From assembly GCA_030633145.1 (NCBI GenBank), contig DAOVTM010000110.1, positions 1 to 10,324 of the forward strand: a DNA stretch of 10,324 bases. Reading direction: 5' to 3'. This DNA is from Desulfobulbaceae bacterium. Its GTDB lineage: Bacteria; Desulfobacterota; Desulfobulbia; Desulfobulbales; Desulfobulbaceae. Below the pieces are notes generated by a model. It was not told where the DNA came from, made no database searches, and saw only the letters and a program-made list of their open reading frames with translations. The position numbers and the translations under genes were made by a program. Positions 1-6,934 of the stretch are shown here, one piece after another (positions within the stretch are counted from its first letter, which is position 1; the number at the start of each line of letters is the position of its first letter).

Positions 1-297
1 GTCGCCACCGTTCCCAGCGTGTGCCCCCTTTGCCTGCCCTATCCAGCGTGGTGCCGAGTAAGCCTATGACAGTTGTTTTTTGCATTATTACGAAATAGTT
101 GGAATGAGTTCTAATTGAATAGATTATATTCTAATTAGAGAGTTTTTCCTATAAAAAAATGAAGGAGAGAGTTTTGTTATTTTTACTTTTAAAACAAGAT
201 GTTATCCCTGTCTTGCAGGAAAACGATAAAAAACAGGCACAGATTCTGCTATAAAGGGTATAACAACAATAACAAAAAAAAGTGCGGGAGCAGAACA
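1..297. other. Non-coding region upstream of rtcB
   Basis: No convincing gene was found here. Positions 1-60 are GC-rich and contain two CCAGCGTG-like words (15-20 and 44-50) that loosely resemble the hairpin arms of the repeats at 8477 and 9885, possibly a decayed copy. Positions 70-180 are AT-rich with a repeated TTCTAATT word (109-116 and 129-136), as expected of a promoter region. I could not place a well-spaced -35/-10 pair. E. coli rtcBA uses a sigma-54 promoter, but the nearest match here (TGACAG at 67-72 with TTGCA from 80) has the wrong spacing and lacks the invariant GG. Confidence 0.5.
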
Positions 298-1503
298 ATG
301 AAAAAGGTAATTGGAACAGAAAAGCGGCCCATCAAATTATGGCTTGATGACATTGAAAACAGTACCCTGGCCCAGGCTCGCAACCTGGCTAACCTGCCAT
401 TTGTTTATAAACACGTCGCCATCATGGCCGATGCTCATCCCGGCTACGGAATGCCCATCGGCGGGGTACTGGCCTGTGACGGGGTGGTGATTCCCAATGC
501 TGTGGGGGTGGATATCGGCTGTGGAATGTGTGCAGTTCAGACTTCTCTTACTTCCGTGGATCAGGATGTGTTGAAGGAAATTCTGGGTTCGGGAAAATCT
601 GCTCAGGGAATCCGTTCAACCATCCCCACCGGCTTCAAGCATCATAAGAAACGGCAGGATGAAGCCCTTATGCCTGACCCGGCTCGTCTGGACAAGGTAA
701 AAAAATCCATTGTCCGGGAGCAGTTCCAGGCCGGATGCAAACAGCTTGGTACCCTGGGCGGGGGTAATCATTTTGTCGAGATTCAGTTGGGTGATGATGG
801 GCATATCTGGCTTATGATCCATTCTGGAAGCCGCAACCTGGGGCTCAAGGTTGCCACCCATTATAATAAACTGGCCTGCCGCATGAATGAGAAATGGCGC
901 AGTGAGGTACCGCCTAAATGGCAGTTGGCCTTTCTGCCCCTGGATTCAGGCAAGGCCTGGGATTACATGACAGAAATGCGTTTTTGTGTGGATTTTGCCC
1001 TGGCCAACCGAACCCTTATGATGGCTCGCCTTAAAGAGGCGGTTCAGGAGGCAGTTGCAGGAGCGGGCGGGGGGGAGGTTTTCTTTGATCGCTTCATCAA
1101 CATTGCCCATAACTATGCTGAGATGGAAAACCACTTTAACAAGAATGTGATGGTGCATCGCAAGGGCGCCACCCGAGCCAGGGCAGGGGAGTATGGCATC
1201 ATCCCCGGTTCACAGGGAAGTCGCAGCTTTATTGTCAAAGGGAAGGGGAATCCCGAAAGTTTCTGTTCCTGCAGCCATGGGGCAGGGCGTGTGCTGGGTC
1301 GTAAACAGGCTCAGCGTACCCTTGACCTTGCCCAGGAGCAGAAACGGCTGGATGAGATGGGGGTCTTGCACGCACTGCGTGGTAAGCATGATCTGGATGA
1401 GGCAGCAGGGGCGTATAAGGACATCGAGATTGTGATGGAAAACCAGAAAGACCTGGTGGATATTGATGTGGCTCTGACTCCGCTGGCGGTTATGAAGGGA
1501 TAA
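298..1503 (+). CDS. rtcB: RtcB, GTP-dependent RNA-splicing ligase
   Basis: RtcB joins RNA ends carrying a 2',3'-cyclic phosphate or 3'-phosphate to a 5'-hydroxyl, through a histidine-GMP intermediate with Mn2+, and works in cytoplasmic RNA repair. The 401-residue product has the family length (E. coli about 408). Visible motifs are ADAHPGYGMPIGG (44-56), VGVDIGCGM with metal-ligand Cys75, GGGNHF (His158), MIHSGSRN (His175), NIAHNYA (His271) and CSCSHGAGR, whose His327 is the expected guanylylated residue. The frame is open upstream to an ATG at 199, but that extension is Asn/Lys-rich and unlike the family. ATG 298 has GGGAG seven bases upstream and begins directly with the conserved MKKVIGTEKRPIKLW-type N-terminus. 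rtcA follows after 112 bases, as in many rtcBA operons. Neither RtcR nor archease is present in the window. Confidence 0.96.
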   Translation: MKKVIGTEKRPIKLWLDDIENSTLAQARNLANLPFVYKHVAIMADAHPGYGMPIGGVLACDGVVIPNAVGVDIGCGMCAVQTSLTSVDQDVLKEILGSGKSAQGIRSTIPTGFKHHKKRQDEALMPDPARLDKVKKSIVREQFQAGCKQLGTLGGGNHFVEIQLGDDGHIWLMIHSGSRNLGLKVATHYNKLACRMNEKWRSEVPPKWQLAFLPLDSGKAWDYMTEMRFCVDFALANRTLMMARLKEAVQEAVAGAGGGEVFFDRFINIAHNYAEMENHFNKNVMVHRKGATRARAGEYGIIPGSQGSRSFIVKGKGNPESFCSCSHGAGRVLGRKQAQRTLDLAQEQKRLDEMGVLHALRGKHDLDEAAGAYKDIEIVMENQKDLVDIDVALTPLAVMKG

Positions 1504-1509
1504 AATCAA

Positions 1510-1578
1510 TCCGCAGATTATGCAGATGATGCAGATTATGACTGGTGTTAATCTGCGTGAATCTGCGTCATCTGCGGA
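1510..1578. repeat. ATCTGCG hairpin repeat between rtcB and rtcA
   Basis: The left arm (1510-1538) contains three GCAGAT units and the right arm (1549-1578) three ATCTGCG units. The two are imperfect reverse complements around a 10-base loop (1539-1548), with mismatches lying mostly in the 3-4-base spacers between units. The stretch is open in the rtcA frame, but the peptide it would encode is repeat-derived and not part of RtcA. A degenerate relative lies at 5883-5919. It is probably a dispersed intergenic repeat. It would form a strong stem-loop in the rtcBA transcript and could affect mRNA stability or the relative expression of the two genes; that effect is inferred. Confidence 0.8.
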
Positions 1579-1615
1579 TAACAATGCAGTTGGATATATA
1601 AGACAATACAAGGCT

Positions 1616-2635
1616 ATGGAAATCGAAATTAACGGCGAAGCAGGAGAGGGAGGGGGTCAGGTACTGCGCACCGCCCTGGGGCTCTCCCTGGCAACAGGAA
1701 AATCCTTTTCCATTGAGTCGATACGCGGCAAACGGAAAAAACCGGGTCTCCTGCGCCAGCACCTGACAGCGGTTCGGGCAGCCACCGCCATTGGGCAGGC
1801 CAGGGTAAGTGGTGACAGCCTGAAGTCAACCTCCCTTACCTTTGAACCCACGCAAATCAAAGCAGGGAAATACCATTATGCTATTGGCACCGCCGGAAGC
1901 TGTACCCTGGTCTTGCAGGCGATCCTGCCGGGTCTGCTGCTTGCCGGTGACAGCTCTGAGATAACCATTGAGGGAGGAACCCATAACCCCATGGCTCCTT
2001 CCTTTGACTTTCTTGCCCAAACCTGGCTGCCCCAGTTGCAAAAAATGGGGATTGAGATCAAGGCGGAAATGGTTCGACCCGGATTCTTCCCTGCCGGGGG
2101 CGGTAAAATCAGGATAGCAGTGAATCCGGCAAGGAAACTGAAACCCATTGAGCTTTGTACCTGGGAATTCTCTCACTTTACTGCCAGCGCAGTCTGTGCA
2201 GAGCTGCCTGCCCATATAGGGCTGCGGGAGCTGAAAAAGGTACGACAGAAACTTGGTTCAGACCTGGATCTTGAAGAGAATAAAGGACTGGAGCAGTGGG
2301 ATGAGCATGGACCGGGCAATGTGGTTACTATCCAGGCCCACAGCCCCCATCTGGTGGAGACCTTTACCGGTTATGGTCAAAAAAATGTGCGGGCGGAACA
2401 GGTTGCGGCCCGGGCAGCGGGACAGGCGGTAAAATATAGGGAGACAGGTGCGCCGGTGGGGCCTCGGCTTGCCGATCAGCTACTCATTCCCATGACCCTG
2501 GTCGGAGGAGGACGATTTATCACTGCCAGACCCACCAAGCATACGCTGACCAATATCGCAGTCATTGAGCAGTTCTATCCAGTTCGTTTTCAGGTGGAGC
2601 AGCTTGATGACCAACGATGGGAGATCAGGTTGTAA
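1616..2635 (+). CDS. rtcA: RtcA, RNA 3'-terminal phosphate cyclase
   Basis: RtcA uses ATP to convert an RNA 3'-phosphate to a 2',3'-cyclic phosphate through an adenylylated histidine, making ends that RtcB can use. The 339-residue product matches the family length. It opens with the diagnostic GEAGEGGGQVLRTALGLSL block (about residues 6-24), has IRGKRKKPGLLRQHL (37-51), the glycine-rich GTAGSCTLVLQA (91-102) and FFPAGGGK (157-164). Its C-terminal KHTLTNIAVIEQF places the expected catalytic histidine at residue 309, the same number as in E. coli RtcA. The start at 1616 is chosen because the family begins within a few residues of GExGEGGGQ; the open frame back to 1520 lies inside the hairpin repeat. 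The ribosome binding site is weak (AAGG at 1610-1613). The stop is only 5 bases from the stop of the convergent pilS-like gene, leaving no room for an intergenic terminator. Confidence 0.95.
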   Translation: MEIEINGEAGEGGGQVLRTALGLSLATGKSFSIESIRGKRKKPGLLRQHLTAVRAATAIGQARVSGDSLKSTSLTFEPTQIKAGKYHYAIGTAGSCTLVLQAILPGLLLAGDSSEITIEGGTHNPMAPSFDFLAQTWLPQLQKMGIEIKAEMVRPGFFPAGGGKIRIAVNPARKLKPIELCTWEFSHFTASAVCAELPAHIGLRELKKVRQKLGSDLDLEENKGLEQWDEHGPGNVVTIQAHSPHLVETFTGYGQKNVRAEQVAARAAGQAVKYRETGAPVGPRLADQLLIPMTLVGGGRFITARPTKHTLTNIAVIEQFYPVRFQVEQLDDQRWEIRL

Positions 2636-2640
2636 ACAGA

Positions 2641-4359
2641 TTACTCTTCATTTTCTTCTGGCAGGGGAAAACAGACCTCTACCAGGCAGCCGCTTTCCCG
2701 GTCATCCGGGATGGAAATAATCCCCTTATGCTGCTCCACCAGCATTTTGACAATGGATAACCCCAGGCCGGTGGAGTCCTCGCGGGTGGAAAAGAAGGGG
2801 GTGAATATCTGCTCCCGGAGGCTTTTCGGAATCCCTGCTCCCCGGTCTATCACCTGGATACAGAGGTAGTTTGTTCCTCTCACTTTTTTTTCAGCAGCCC
2901 TGATAATAGCTGCCGGGTTGTTTTGACAGGTTGCGGTGCAGCTATTTTCCAGCAGGTGCAGGATAATAGTTTGCACCTGCTGCCGGTCACCCCAGCAGTT
3001 GAACCGTTCCCTGATGTCAATGGTTACCGTGCATTTCTGGCAGCGAGCATGGATTTCAATGAGTTGGCTCACGGTTTCATCAAGCATCAGCTTGAGGTTA
3101 AACCATTGCGGGGTTATGGCTGTGGGTCTGGCAAACTGGAGGAATTCAGTGATGGTCTTCTCCATCCGGGCAGACTCTCTGAGGATGATGTCTGTCAGAC
3201 TCCGACTGGTACTGGACGGCTCGTTCTCCTGCTCGTCGGCCTCCATGGCCAGGATCTGGGCTGAACCGGAAGTAGATGCCAGCGGGTTACGGAAATCATG
3301 AGCTATGGCCGCACTCAATTCGCCGATGGCCGCCATCTTTTCCGCATCTCTAACCTGTTTTTCCATTTTTTCCAGCTGGCTGATATCACGGATAGTAATC
3401 ACCTTGCTGTCGGCACTGCCCGGTTCATTGATCTGCAAATTCGAGGGCAGATCCAAGCGGGTTGCTGAGTAGCGGATTCGTATCCATTGCTCATCCCTGG
3501 TCTTAAAGTTGGTGGCCTGGCATATCTGCTCCGTATCAGCGAGTAAAATCGAACTGAAAAAGTTGAAAAATGGCTGGCCGACAACCTCATCTGCGCTAAA
3601 ACCGGTAATCTCTTCCGTGGCCCTGTTACAGGAGGTAATAAAGTTCTCATTATCAACAGTGATAATACCTGTGGAAATATCGTCAAAGATCTGTTTATAG
3701 AGCAGGTTCAGGCTGTCCAGTCGCCTGGAGGTCGTGGTCAGGTTTTCTTCTGCCCGGCGTAGCCTTCCAGCCAACAGGCTGCTGAGCAGGGCTATGGTAA
3801 AGAAGGTTATGCCATACACGGCAAAGAGGTTACTCATCGGCAGCAAATCGTGCCGGGGTACATAGCCGATCTCGGCATAGATGGCAGGAATATAGCCCAG
3901 GTATTCACAGGTCAGAATCGTTCCATAGAGGATGGTGGAACCGGAAGCTGCCAGCAGTCCGCCAATGCGGTAGAGGTTGAGTCCGCCGATAATCACCGGA
4001 AATATCAGAACCGGGGTAAAGATAGACTGGCTGCAGCCGGTTCCATAGACCAGCAGAGCCGCAAACAGGGCATCGTAGAGGAGCTGGAACAGGGCAAACC
4101 TTGGGATATGGTGAGTCTTGTTCTGCAGGCGGGCAGCTGAACCGATGGAAAAGATAAAGACCACAGAGATAAAGGCCATGATTACAGCCGGGGGCGGCAG
4201 AATTACACTGCTTCCCATGGTCTGCAGGACGTAGGTAACCGCAATCAGGAGGGTAAAGAGGACTGTCCTGATCAAGAGCATCGAGAGGATGCGTCGTTTG
4301 AGCTGCTCCCCGGTATCTCGAACAGCGGAATGTGACTTGATTTTGTTGCTTCCAAACAT
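2641..4359 (-). CDS. pilS: PilS-like membrane sensor histidine kinase
   Basis: This is the sensor of a two-component system, expected in the inner membrane and phosphorylating the PilR-like regulator encoded just upstream. The 572 residues comprise about six hydrophobic segments in residues 25-200 (for example 28-46, 55-73, 112-132, 175-197), a PAS domain (about 220-330, with GIITVDNENFITSCNRATEEITGFS), a HisKA domain with H-box AIAHDFRNPLAS (phospho-acceptor His354) and an HATPase domain with N-box LLENSCTA (Asn472), G1 DRGAGIP (505-511), FTPFFST (519-525) and GLGLSIVKML (531-540). The order six-TM, PAS, HisKA, HATPase is that of PilS. The H-box has Asp-Phe where His-Glu-Ile/Leu is usual. 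ATG 4359 lies 17 bases after the regulator's stop, so the two genes are surely co-transcribed. In Pseudomonas PilS senses pilin and controls type IV pilus genes. No pilus genes are in this window, so the target here is inferred. Confidence 0.88.
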   Translation of the reverse strand: MFGSNKIKSHSAVRDTGEQLKRRILSMLLIRTVLFTLLIAVTYVLQTMGSSVILPPPAVIMAFISVVFIFSIGSAARLQNKTHHIPRFALFQLLYDALFAALLVYGTGCSQSIFTPVLIFPVIIGGLNLYRIGGLLAASGSTILYGTILTCEYLGYIPAIYAEIGYVPRHDLLPMSNLFAVYGITFFTIALLSSLLAGRLRRAEENLTTTSRRLDSLNLLYKQIFDDISTGIITVDNENFITSCNRATEEITGFSADEVVGQPFFNFFSSILLADTEQICQATNFKTRDEQWIRIRYSATRLDLPSNLQINEPGSADSKVITIRDISQLEKMEKQVRDAEKMAAIGELSAAIAHDFRNPLASTSGSAQILAMEADEQENEPSSTSRSLTDIILRESARMEKTITEFLQFARPTAITPQWFNLKLMLDETVSQLIEIHARCQKCTVTIDIRERFNCWGDRQQVQTIILHLLENSCTATCQNNPAAIIRAAEKKVRGTNYLCIQVIDRGAGIPKSLREQIFTPFFSTREDSTGLGLSIVKMLVEQHKGIISIPDDRESGCLVEVCFPLPEENEE

Positions 4360-4376
4360 GGCTGTCGGTGGTTCCC

Positions 4377-5741
4377 TCAGTCTAAGTCAAATTTTTTGGT
4401 CTTGTAGCGTAACGATCTGAAGCTGAGCTTGAGCAGCTTGGCCGCCTGCATCTTGGAACCATCAGCCTTTTCCATGGCATATTGAATCATCCTGGTTTCA
4501 AGACTGGTCAGGATATCTTCTATGCCCCGTTCAAACAGTTCTGCCTCGTCCATAGCCGCAACAAAGAGGGCCTTTTCACTGCTGCTTTTTTCCCTGCGTG
4601 ACAGGATCAGGCTTTCCGGCAGGATAATACTGGAGGATTCCAGGGCAACACCCCGTTCGATGATATTTTCCAGTTCCCGCACATTGCCGGGAAAGTTATA
4701 GTCCATCAAAACCTCCAACCCATAGGAGGAAATCTTCTGCACCTCCTTGCCAAACAGTTTAGAGTATTTTTTGAGGAAATGATCCACCAGCAGGGGGACA
4801 TCTCCCTTCCGTTCCCGCAGGGGAGGCACCCGGATGGGAACTACTGCCAGCCGGTAATAGAGGTCTTCCCGGAAATTGCCTGCCATGATCTCTTCTTCCA
4901 GGATTCGGTTGGTAGCGGCAATAATGCGCACGTTGACCTGCTGAATCCTGGTGGAACCTACTGGCATGAACTCCCGTTCCTGCAGAACCCGCAACAGTTT
5001 GGTCTGGATAAGCGATGGGATCTCACCAATCTCATCAAGAAAGGCAGTGCCTGAGTCAGCCTGCTGGAACAGACCCGCCTTGTCAGCAACCGCCCCGGTG
5101 AAAGAACCTTTGATATGGCCGAAGAGTTCGCTTTCCAGCAGGGTTTCAGGGATAGAACTACAGGTAATGGGAACAAAGGGATTGGCCGAAACTTTGGAAT
5201 GATCATGGATGGCCTGGGCTACCAGCTCCTTGCCTGTGCCGGATTCACCATAGATCAGGACGTTTGCCGGGGTGGGCGCGATGCGCTTGATCAGATCAAA
5301 TATCTTGACCATTTCCGCGCTCTCGCCGATCATTCTGGAGAAGGTGGTATTCCTGGGTTTTTTCTGCTCAGTTCTGTCTGGGGATCGTTTGACGGCGGTT
5401 CTGATGACCTCCTTGATCTCATCCACCTTAAAGGGTTTGGTGATGTAGTCAAAGGCTCCGTGTTTCATGGCCAGAACAGCATCGTCGGGTGAGGCAAAGG
5501 CGGTGATCATGATGACCGGAAGCTCTGGACTACGGTGTTTCAACTCGGCCAGCAGCTCAAGGCCGTTCATGCCGGGCATTCGTATATCGGAGAGGACGAT
5601 ATTGATATCCTCTTTTTCCGTTATTTTCAGAGCTGTGGCTGCGTCCTCGGCCACGCTGACCTCGTAACCGTCTTTCTCAAAGAGGATCTTGAGACATTCG
5701 CGCATACTCAGTTCGTCGTCAACAATAAGAATATGGGGCAT
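4377..5741 (-). CDS. pilR: PilR-like sigma-54-dependent response regulator
   Basis: This is an NtrC-family enhancer-binding activator of 454 residues. The receiver domain (1-120) has the acidic pair D8/D9, phospho-acceptor Asp52 in SDIRMPG, Thr80 and Lys102. The AAA+ domain (about 137-365) has Walker A GESGTGKE (165-172), the sigma-54 contact loop as GSFTGA (212-217), Walker B FLDEIGE (234-240) and NFREDLYYRL with the arginine finger region (289-298). The Fis-type helix-turn-helix (about 422-454) ends in SFRSLRYKTKKF, which is closer to PilR (TFRSLRYRLKK) than to NtrC. The GSFTGA variant is also what I recall for Pseudomonas PilR, so it is not a defect. It precedes the kinase gene, the reverse of the usual pilS-pilR order. 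ATG 5741 has AAAGGA five to six bases upstream and a promoter at 5782-5811. It likely activates sigma-54 promoters elsewhere, perhaps of pilin genes (inference). Confidence 0.9.
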   Translation of the reverse strand: MPHILIVDDELSMRECLKILFEKDGYEVSVAEDAATALKITEKEDINIVLSDIRMPGMNGLELLAELKHRSPELPVIMITAFASPDDAVLAMKHGAFDYITKPFKVDEIKEVIRTAVKRSPDRTEQKKPRNTTFSRMIGESAEMVKIFDLIKRIAPTPANVLIYGESGTGKELVAQAIHDHSKVSANPFVPITCSSIPETLLESELFGHIKGSFTGAVADKAGLFQQADSGTAFLDEIGEIPSLIQTKLLRVLQEREFMPVGSTRIQQVNVRIIAATNRILEEEIMAGNFREDLYYRLAVVPIRVPPLRERKGDVPLLVDHFLKKYSKLFGKEVQKISSYGLEVLMDYNFPGNVRELENIIERGVALESSSIILPESLILSRREKSSSEKALFVAAMDEAELFERGIEDILTSLETRMIQYAMEKADGSKMQAAKLLKLSFRSLRYKTKKFDLD

Positions 5742-5781
5742 GATTTCCTTTTGCAGGGATAATTTTCAGTGATTCATGGAC

Positions 5782-5811
5782 AGGATAGCAATTATGGGGT
5801 GATTTCGTCAA
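5782..5811 (-). promoter_or_regulatory. Putative sigma-70 promoter of pilR-pilS with overlapping palindrome
   Basis: Read on the minus strand, TTGACG (5811-5806) is followed after 18 bases by TATCCT (5787-5782), preceded by TG one base away as in an extended -10. This would start transcription about 35 bases before the pilR ATG. A perfect 6-base inverted repeat GTGATT-5-AATCAC (5799-5815) covers the -35 box and is positioned like a repressor operator. The binding protein is unknown. Confidence 0.5.
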
Positions 5812-5882
5812 TCACAATTACCGTTTACATCATATCATGAATCGGGTATGTTTATCAGCAGATTTTAAACTTGGTTTTTTTG

Positions 5883-5919
5883 TCTGCATGAATTTGCATA
5901 AATCTGCGTAATATTCGGA
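5883..5919. repeat. Degenerate ATCTGCG repeat upstream of tatC
   Basis: Three tandem units (TCTGCATGAA, TTTGCATAAA, TCTGCGTAAT) followed by a CGGA end resemble the right arm of the hairpin repeat at 1549-1578. A convincing left arm is missing, apart from a possible GCAGATT near 5855, so this looks like a decayed or half copy. It lies in the divergent pilR/tatC control region. A possible -10 box TACAAT for tatC is at 5933-5938, without a clear -35. Confidence 0.55.
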
Positions 5920-5969
5920 TATTTCAAATTCATACAATAAGTTGATGCATAGAGAAAAACATAAAAAAT

Positions 5970-6817
5970 ATGAGTGATTCTGGAAACCTGGATAAACAAC
6001 CCCTGGTAGAGCATCTTGCCGAACTGCGTTCCTGCCTGATTATCTCCATGACAGCAGTGTTTGCTGGCTTTGGGATTTCCTATTATTTTATCAGACCCCT
6101 TGCCGACTGGTTCTTCAATCCTCTGGTCAAGGTGATGCCCAAAGGCAAGAGCCTGATCTTTATCTCCTACCAGGAGGGGTTTTTTTTTATCTGAAGCTCG
6201 CTCTTGTCGGTGGGGTGCTGTTGGCCAGTCCGGTCATTTTTCTCCAGCTCTGGCGGTTTATAGCACCCGGATTATATCAGCATGAGAAAAAAGTGCTGCT
6301 GCCCTTTACCTTTGTCTCAACGCTCTGTTTTCTTGGCGGAACCGCCTTTGGCTATTTTGTTGTTTTCCCGCCTGCTTTTCGTTTTCTGGTAAGTTACGCA
6401 AGCAGTACGCTTGACCCCATGCCCACGGTGAGCGAGTATTTTTCCCTTGCTCTACAGTTGTTGTTTGCCTTTGGGATTGTCTTTGAGCTGCCAGTTGCAA
6501 TGGTCTTTCTTGCCAAGATCGGGATAGTGAATGAGCGGTTGTTGTCAAAGAACCGCAAGTATGCCTTCCTGCTCGCCTTTGTCATTGCCGCCATCCTGAC
6601 CCCGACCCCGGATGTGGTCAATCAGATGCTCATGGCCGGGCCGCTTATTGTCTTATATGAGATCAGTATTGTTGCGGTTCGTTTTTTTGCCCGTACAACC
6701 CTGGCCGGTTTTGAGAAGGGGAAAAAAGTTGATGCAACAGTATCTGAAAAAGAGGAAGATGTTGACAGTAAACCTGAAAGTAAACCTGAAAGTAAAATAG
6801 TAACTCTGGATGATTAG
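5970..6817 (+). CDS. tatC: TatC, twin-arginine translocase subunit, split by a -1 frameshift
   Basis: TatC is the inner-membrane receptor for twin-arginine signal peptides in the Tat export pathway. The zero frame (5970-6194) encodes 74 residues: the signature LVEHLAELRSCL, TM1 and part of the first periplasmic loop. It ends at TGA 6192-6194, just after a run of nine T (6180-6188). Moving to the -1 frame after the run gives EGFFFYLKLALVGGVLLASP and an otherwise complete TatC of 282 residues with six membrane segments, FELPV (Glu173, matching E. coli Glu170) and TPTPDVVNQ in the last loop. The C-terminal tail is long and charged, with a small SKPE repeat. The downstream frame has only a GTG (6215) without a good ribosome site, and would lack TM1 and the signal-peptide-binding N-terminus. 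The ATG at 5970 has a weak ribosome site. No tatA or tatB is nearby. The break may be a base-calling error, a real mutation or slippage; see findings. Confidence 0.9.
6180..6188 (+). other. T9 homopolymer, frameshift or slippage site in tatC
   Basis: Nine consecutive T make up codons TTT TTT TTT of the zero frame, followed by ATC TGA. A tenth T, or a -1 slip of ribosome or polymerase, produces TTT TAT CTG and the conserved TatC continuation. In zero-frame phase the run satisfies the T-TTT-TTT form of a -1 slippery heptamer. Confidence 0.85.
6767..6797 (+). repeat. 12-bp tandem repeat in the tatC 3' end
   Basis: AGTAAACCTGAA occurs twice in tandem (6767-6778, 6779-6790), followed by a partial third copy (6791-6797). 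It encodes the SKPESKPESK stretch in the charged cytoplasmic tail of TatC. Being a multiple of three, it changes length without changing frame. Confidence 0.85.
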
Positions 6818-6934
6818 AATAAATATCGGAAACTGGTAAGTTTTCTGGTATTTTTTTGGTTAGAACATAAAAACGATACAGCAAGAAGGGCATTAGTGCC
6901 TGTGCTGAGAAAAAAAGTATCACAAGGAGTGATT

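Noticed and set aside
67..84. A sigma-54-like site (TGACAG ... TTGCA) upstream of rtcB, attractive because E. coli rtcBA is RtcR/sigma-54 controlled.
   Set aside because: It lacks the invariant GG and the spacing is about two bases too long.
159..254. A 31-codon frame upstream of rtcB (ATG 159, or TTG 174 after AAGGAG at 162-167), rich in Leu at its N-terminus.
   Set aside because: No family is recognised, the ATG has no ribosome site and the TTG start is speculative. A leader peptide is possible but unsupported.
199..297. An upstream N-terminal extension of RtcB.
   Set aside because: The extension is unlike the family, ATG 199 has no ribosome site, and ATG 298 has one at the correct distance.
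1520..1615. An N-terminal extension of RtcA.
   Set aside because: It is encoded by the hairpin repeat. RtcA proteins begin close to the GExGEGGGQ block, which fits ATG 1616.
6215..6817. The second half of tatC as an independent gene starting at GTG 6215.
   Set aside because: There is no ribosome site, it would lack TM1 and the conserved N-terminus, and the conserved sequence already begins upstream of 6215 in the same frame.
6885..6913. A weak stem (AGCA / TGCT around GGCA-TTAG-TGCC) between tatC and the aldolase as a terminator.
   Set aside because: Stems are only four bases long and no T-tract follows.
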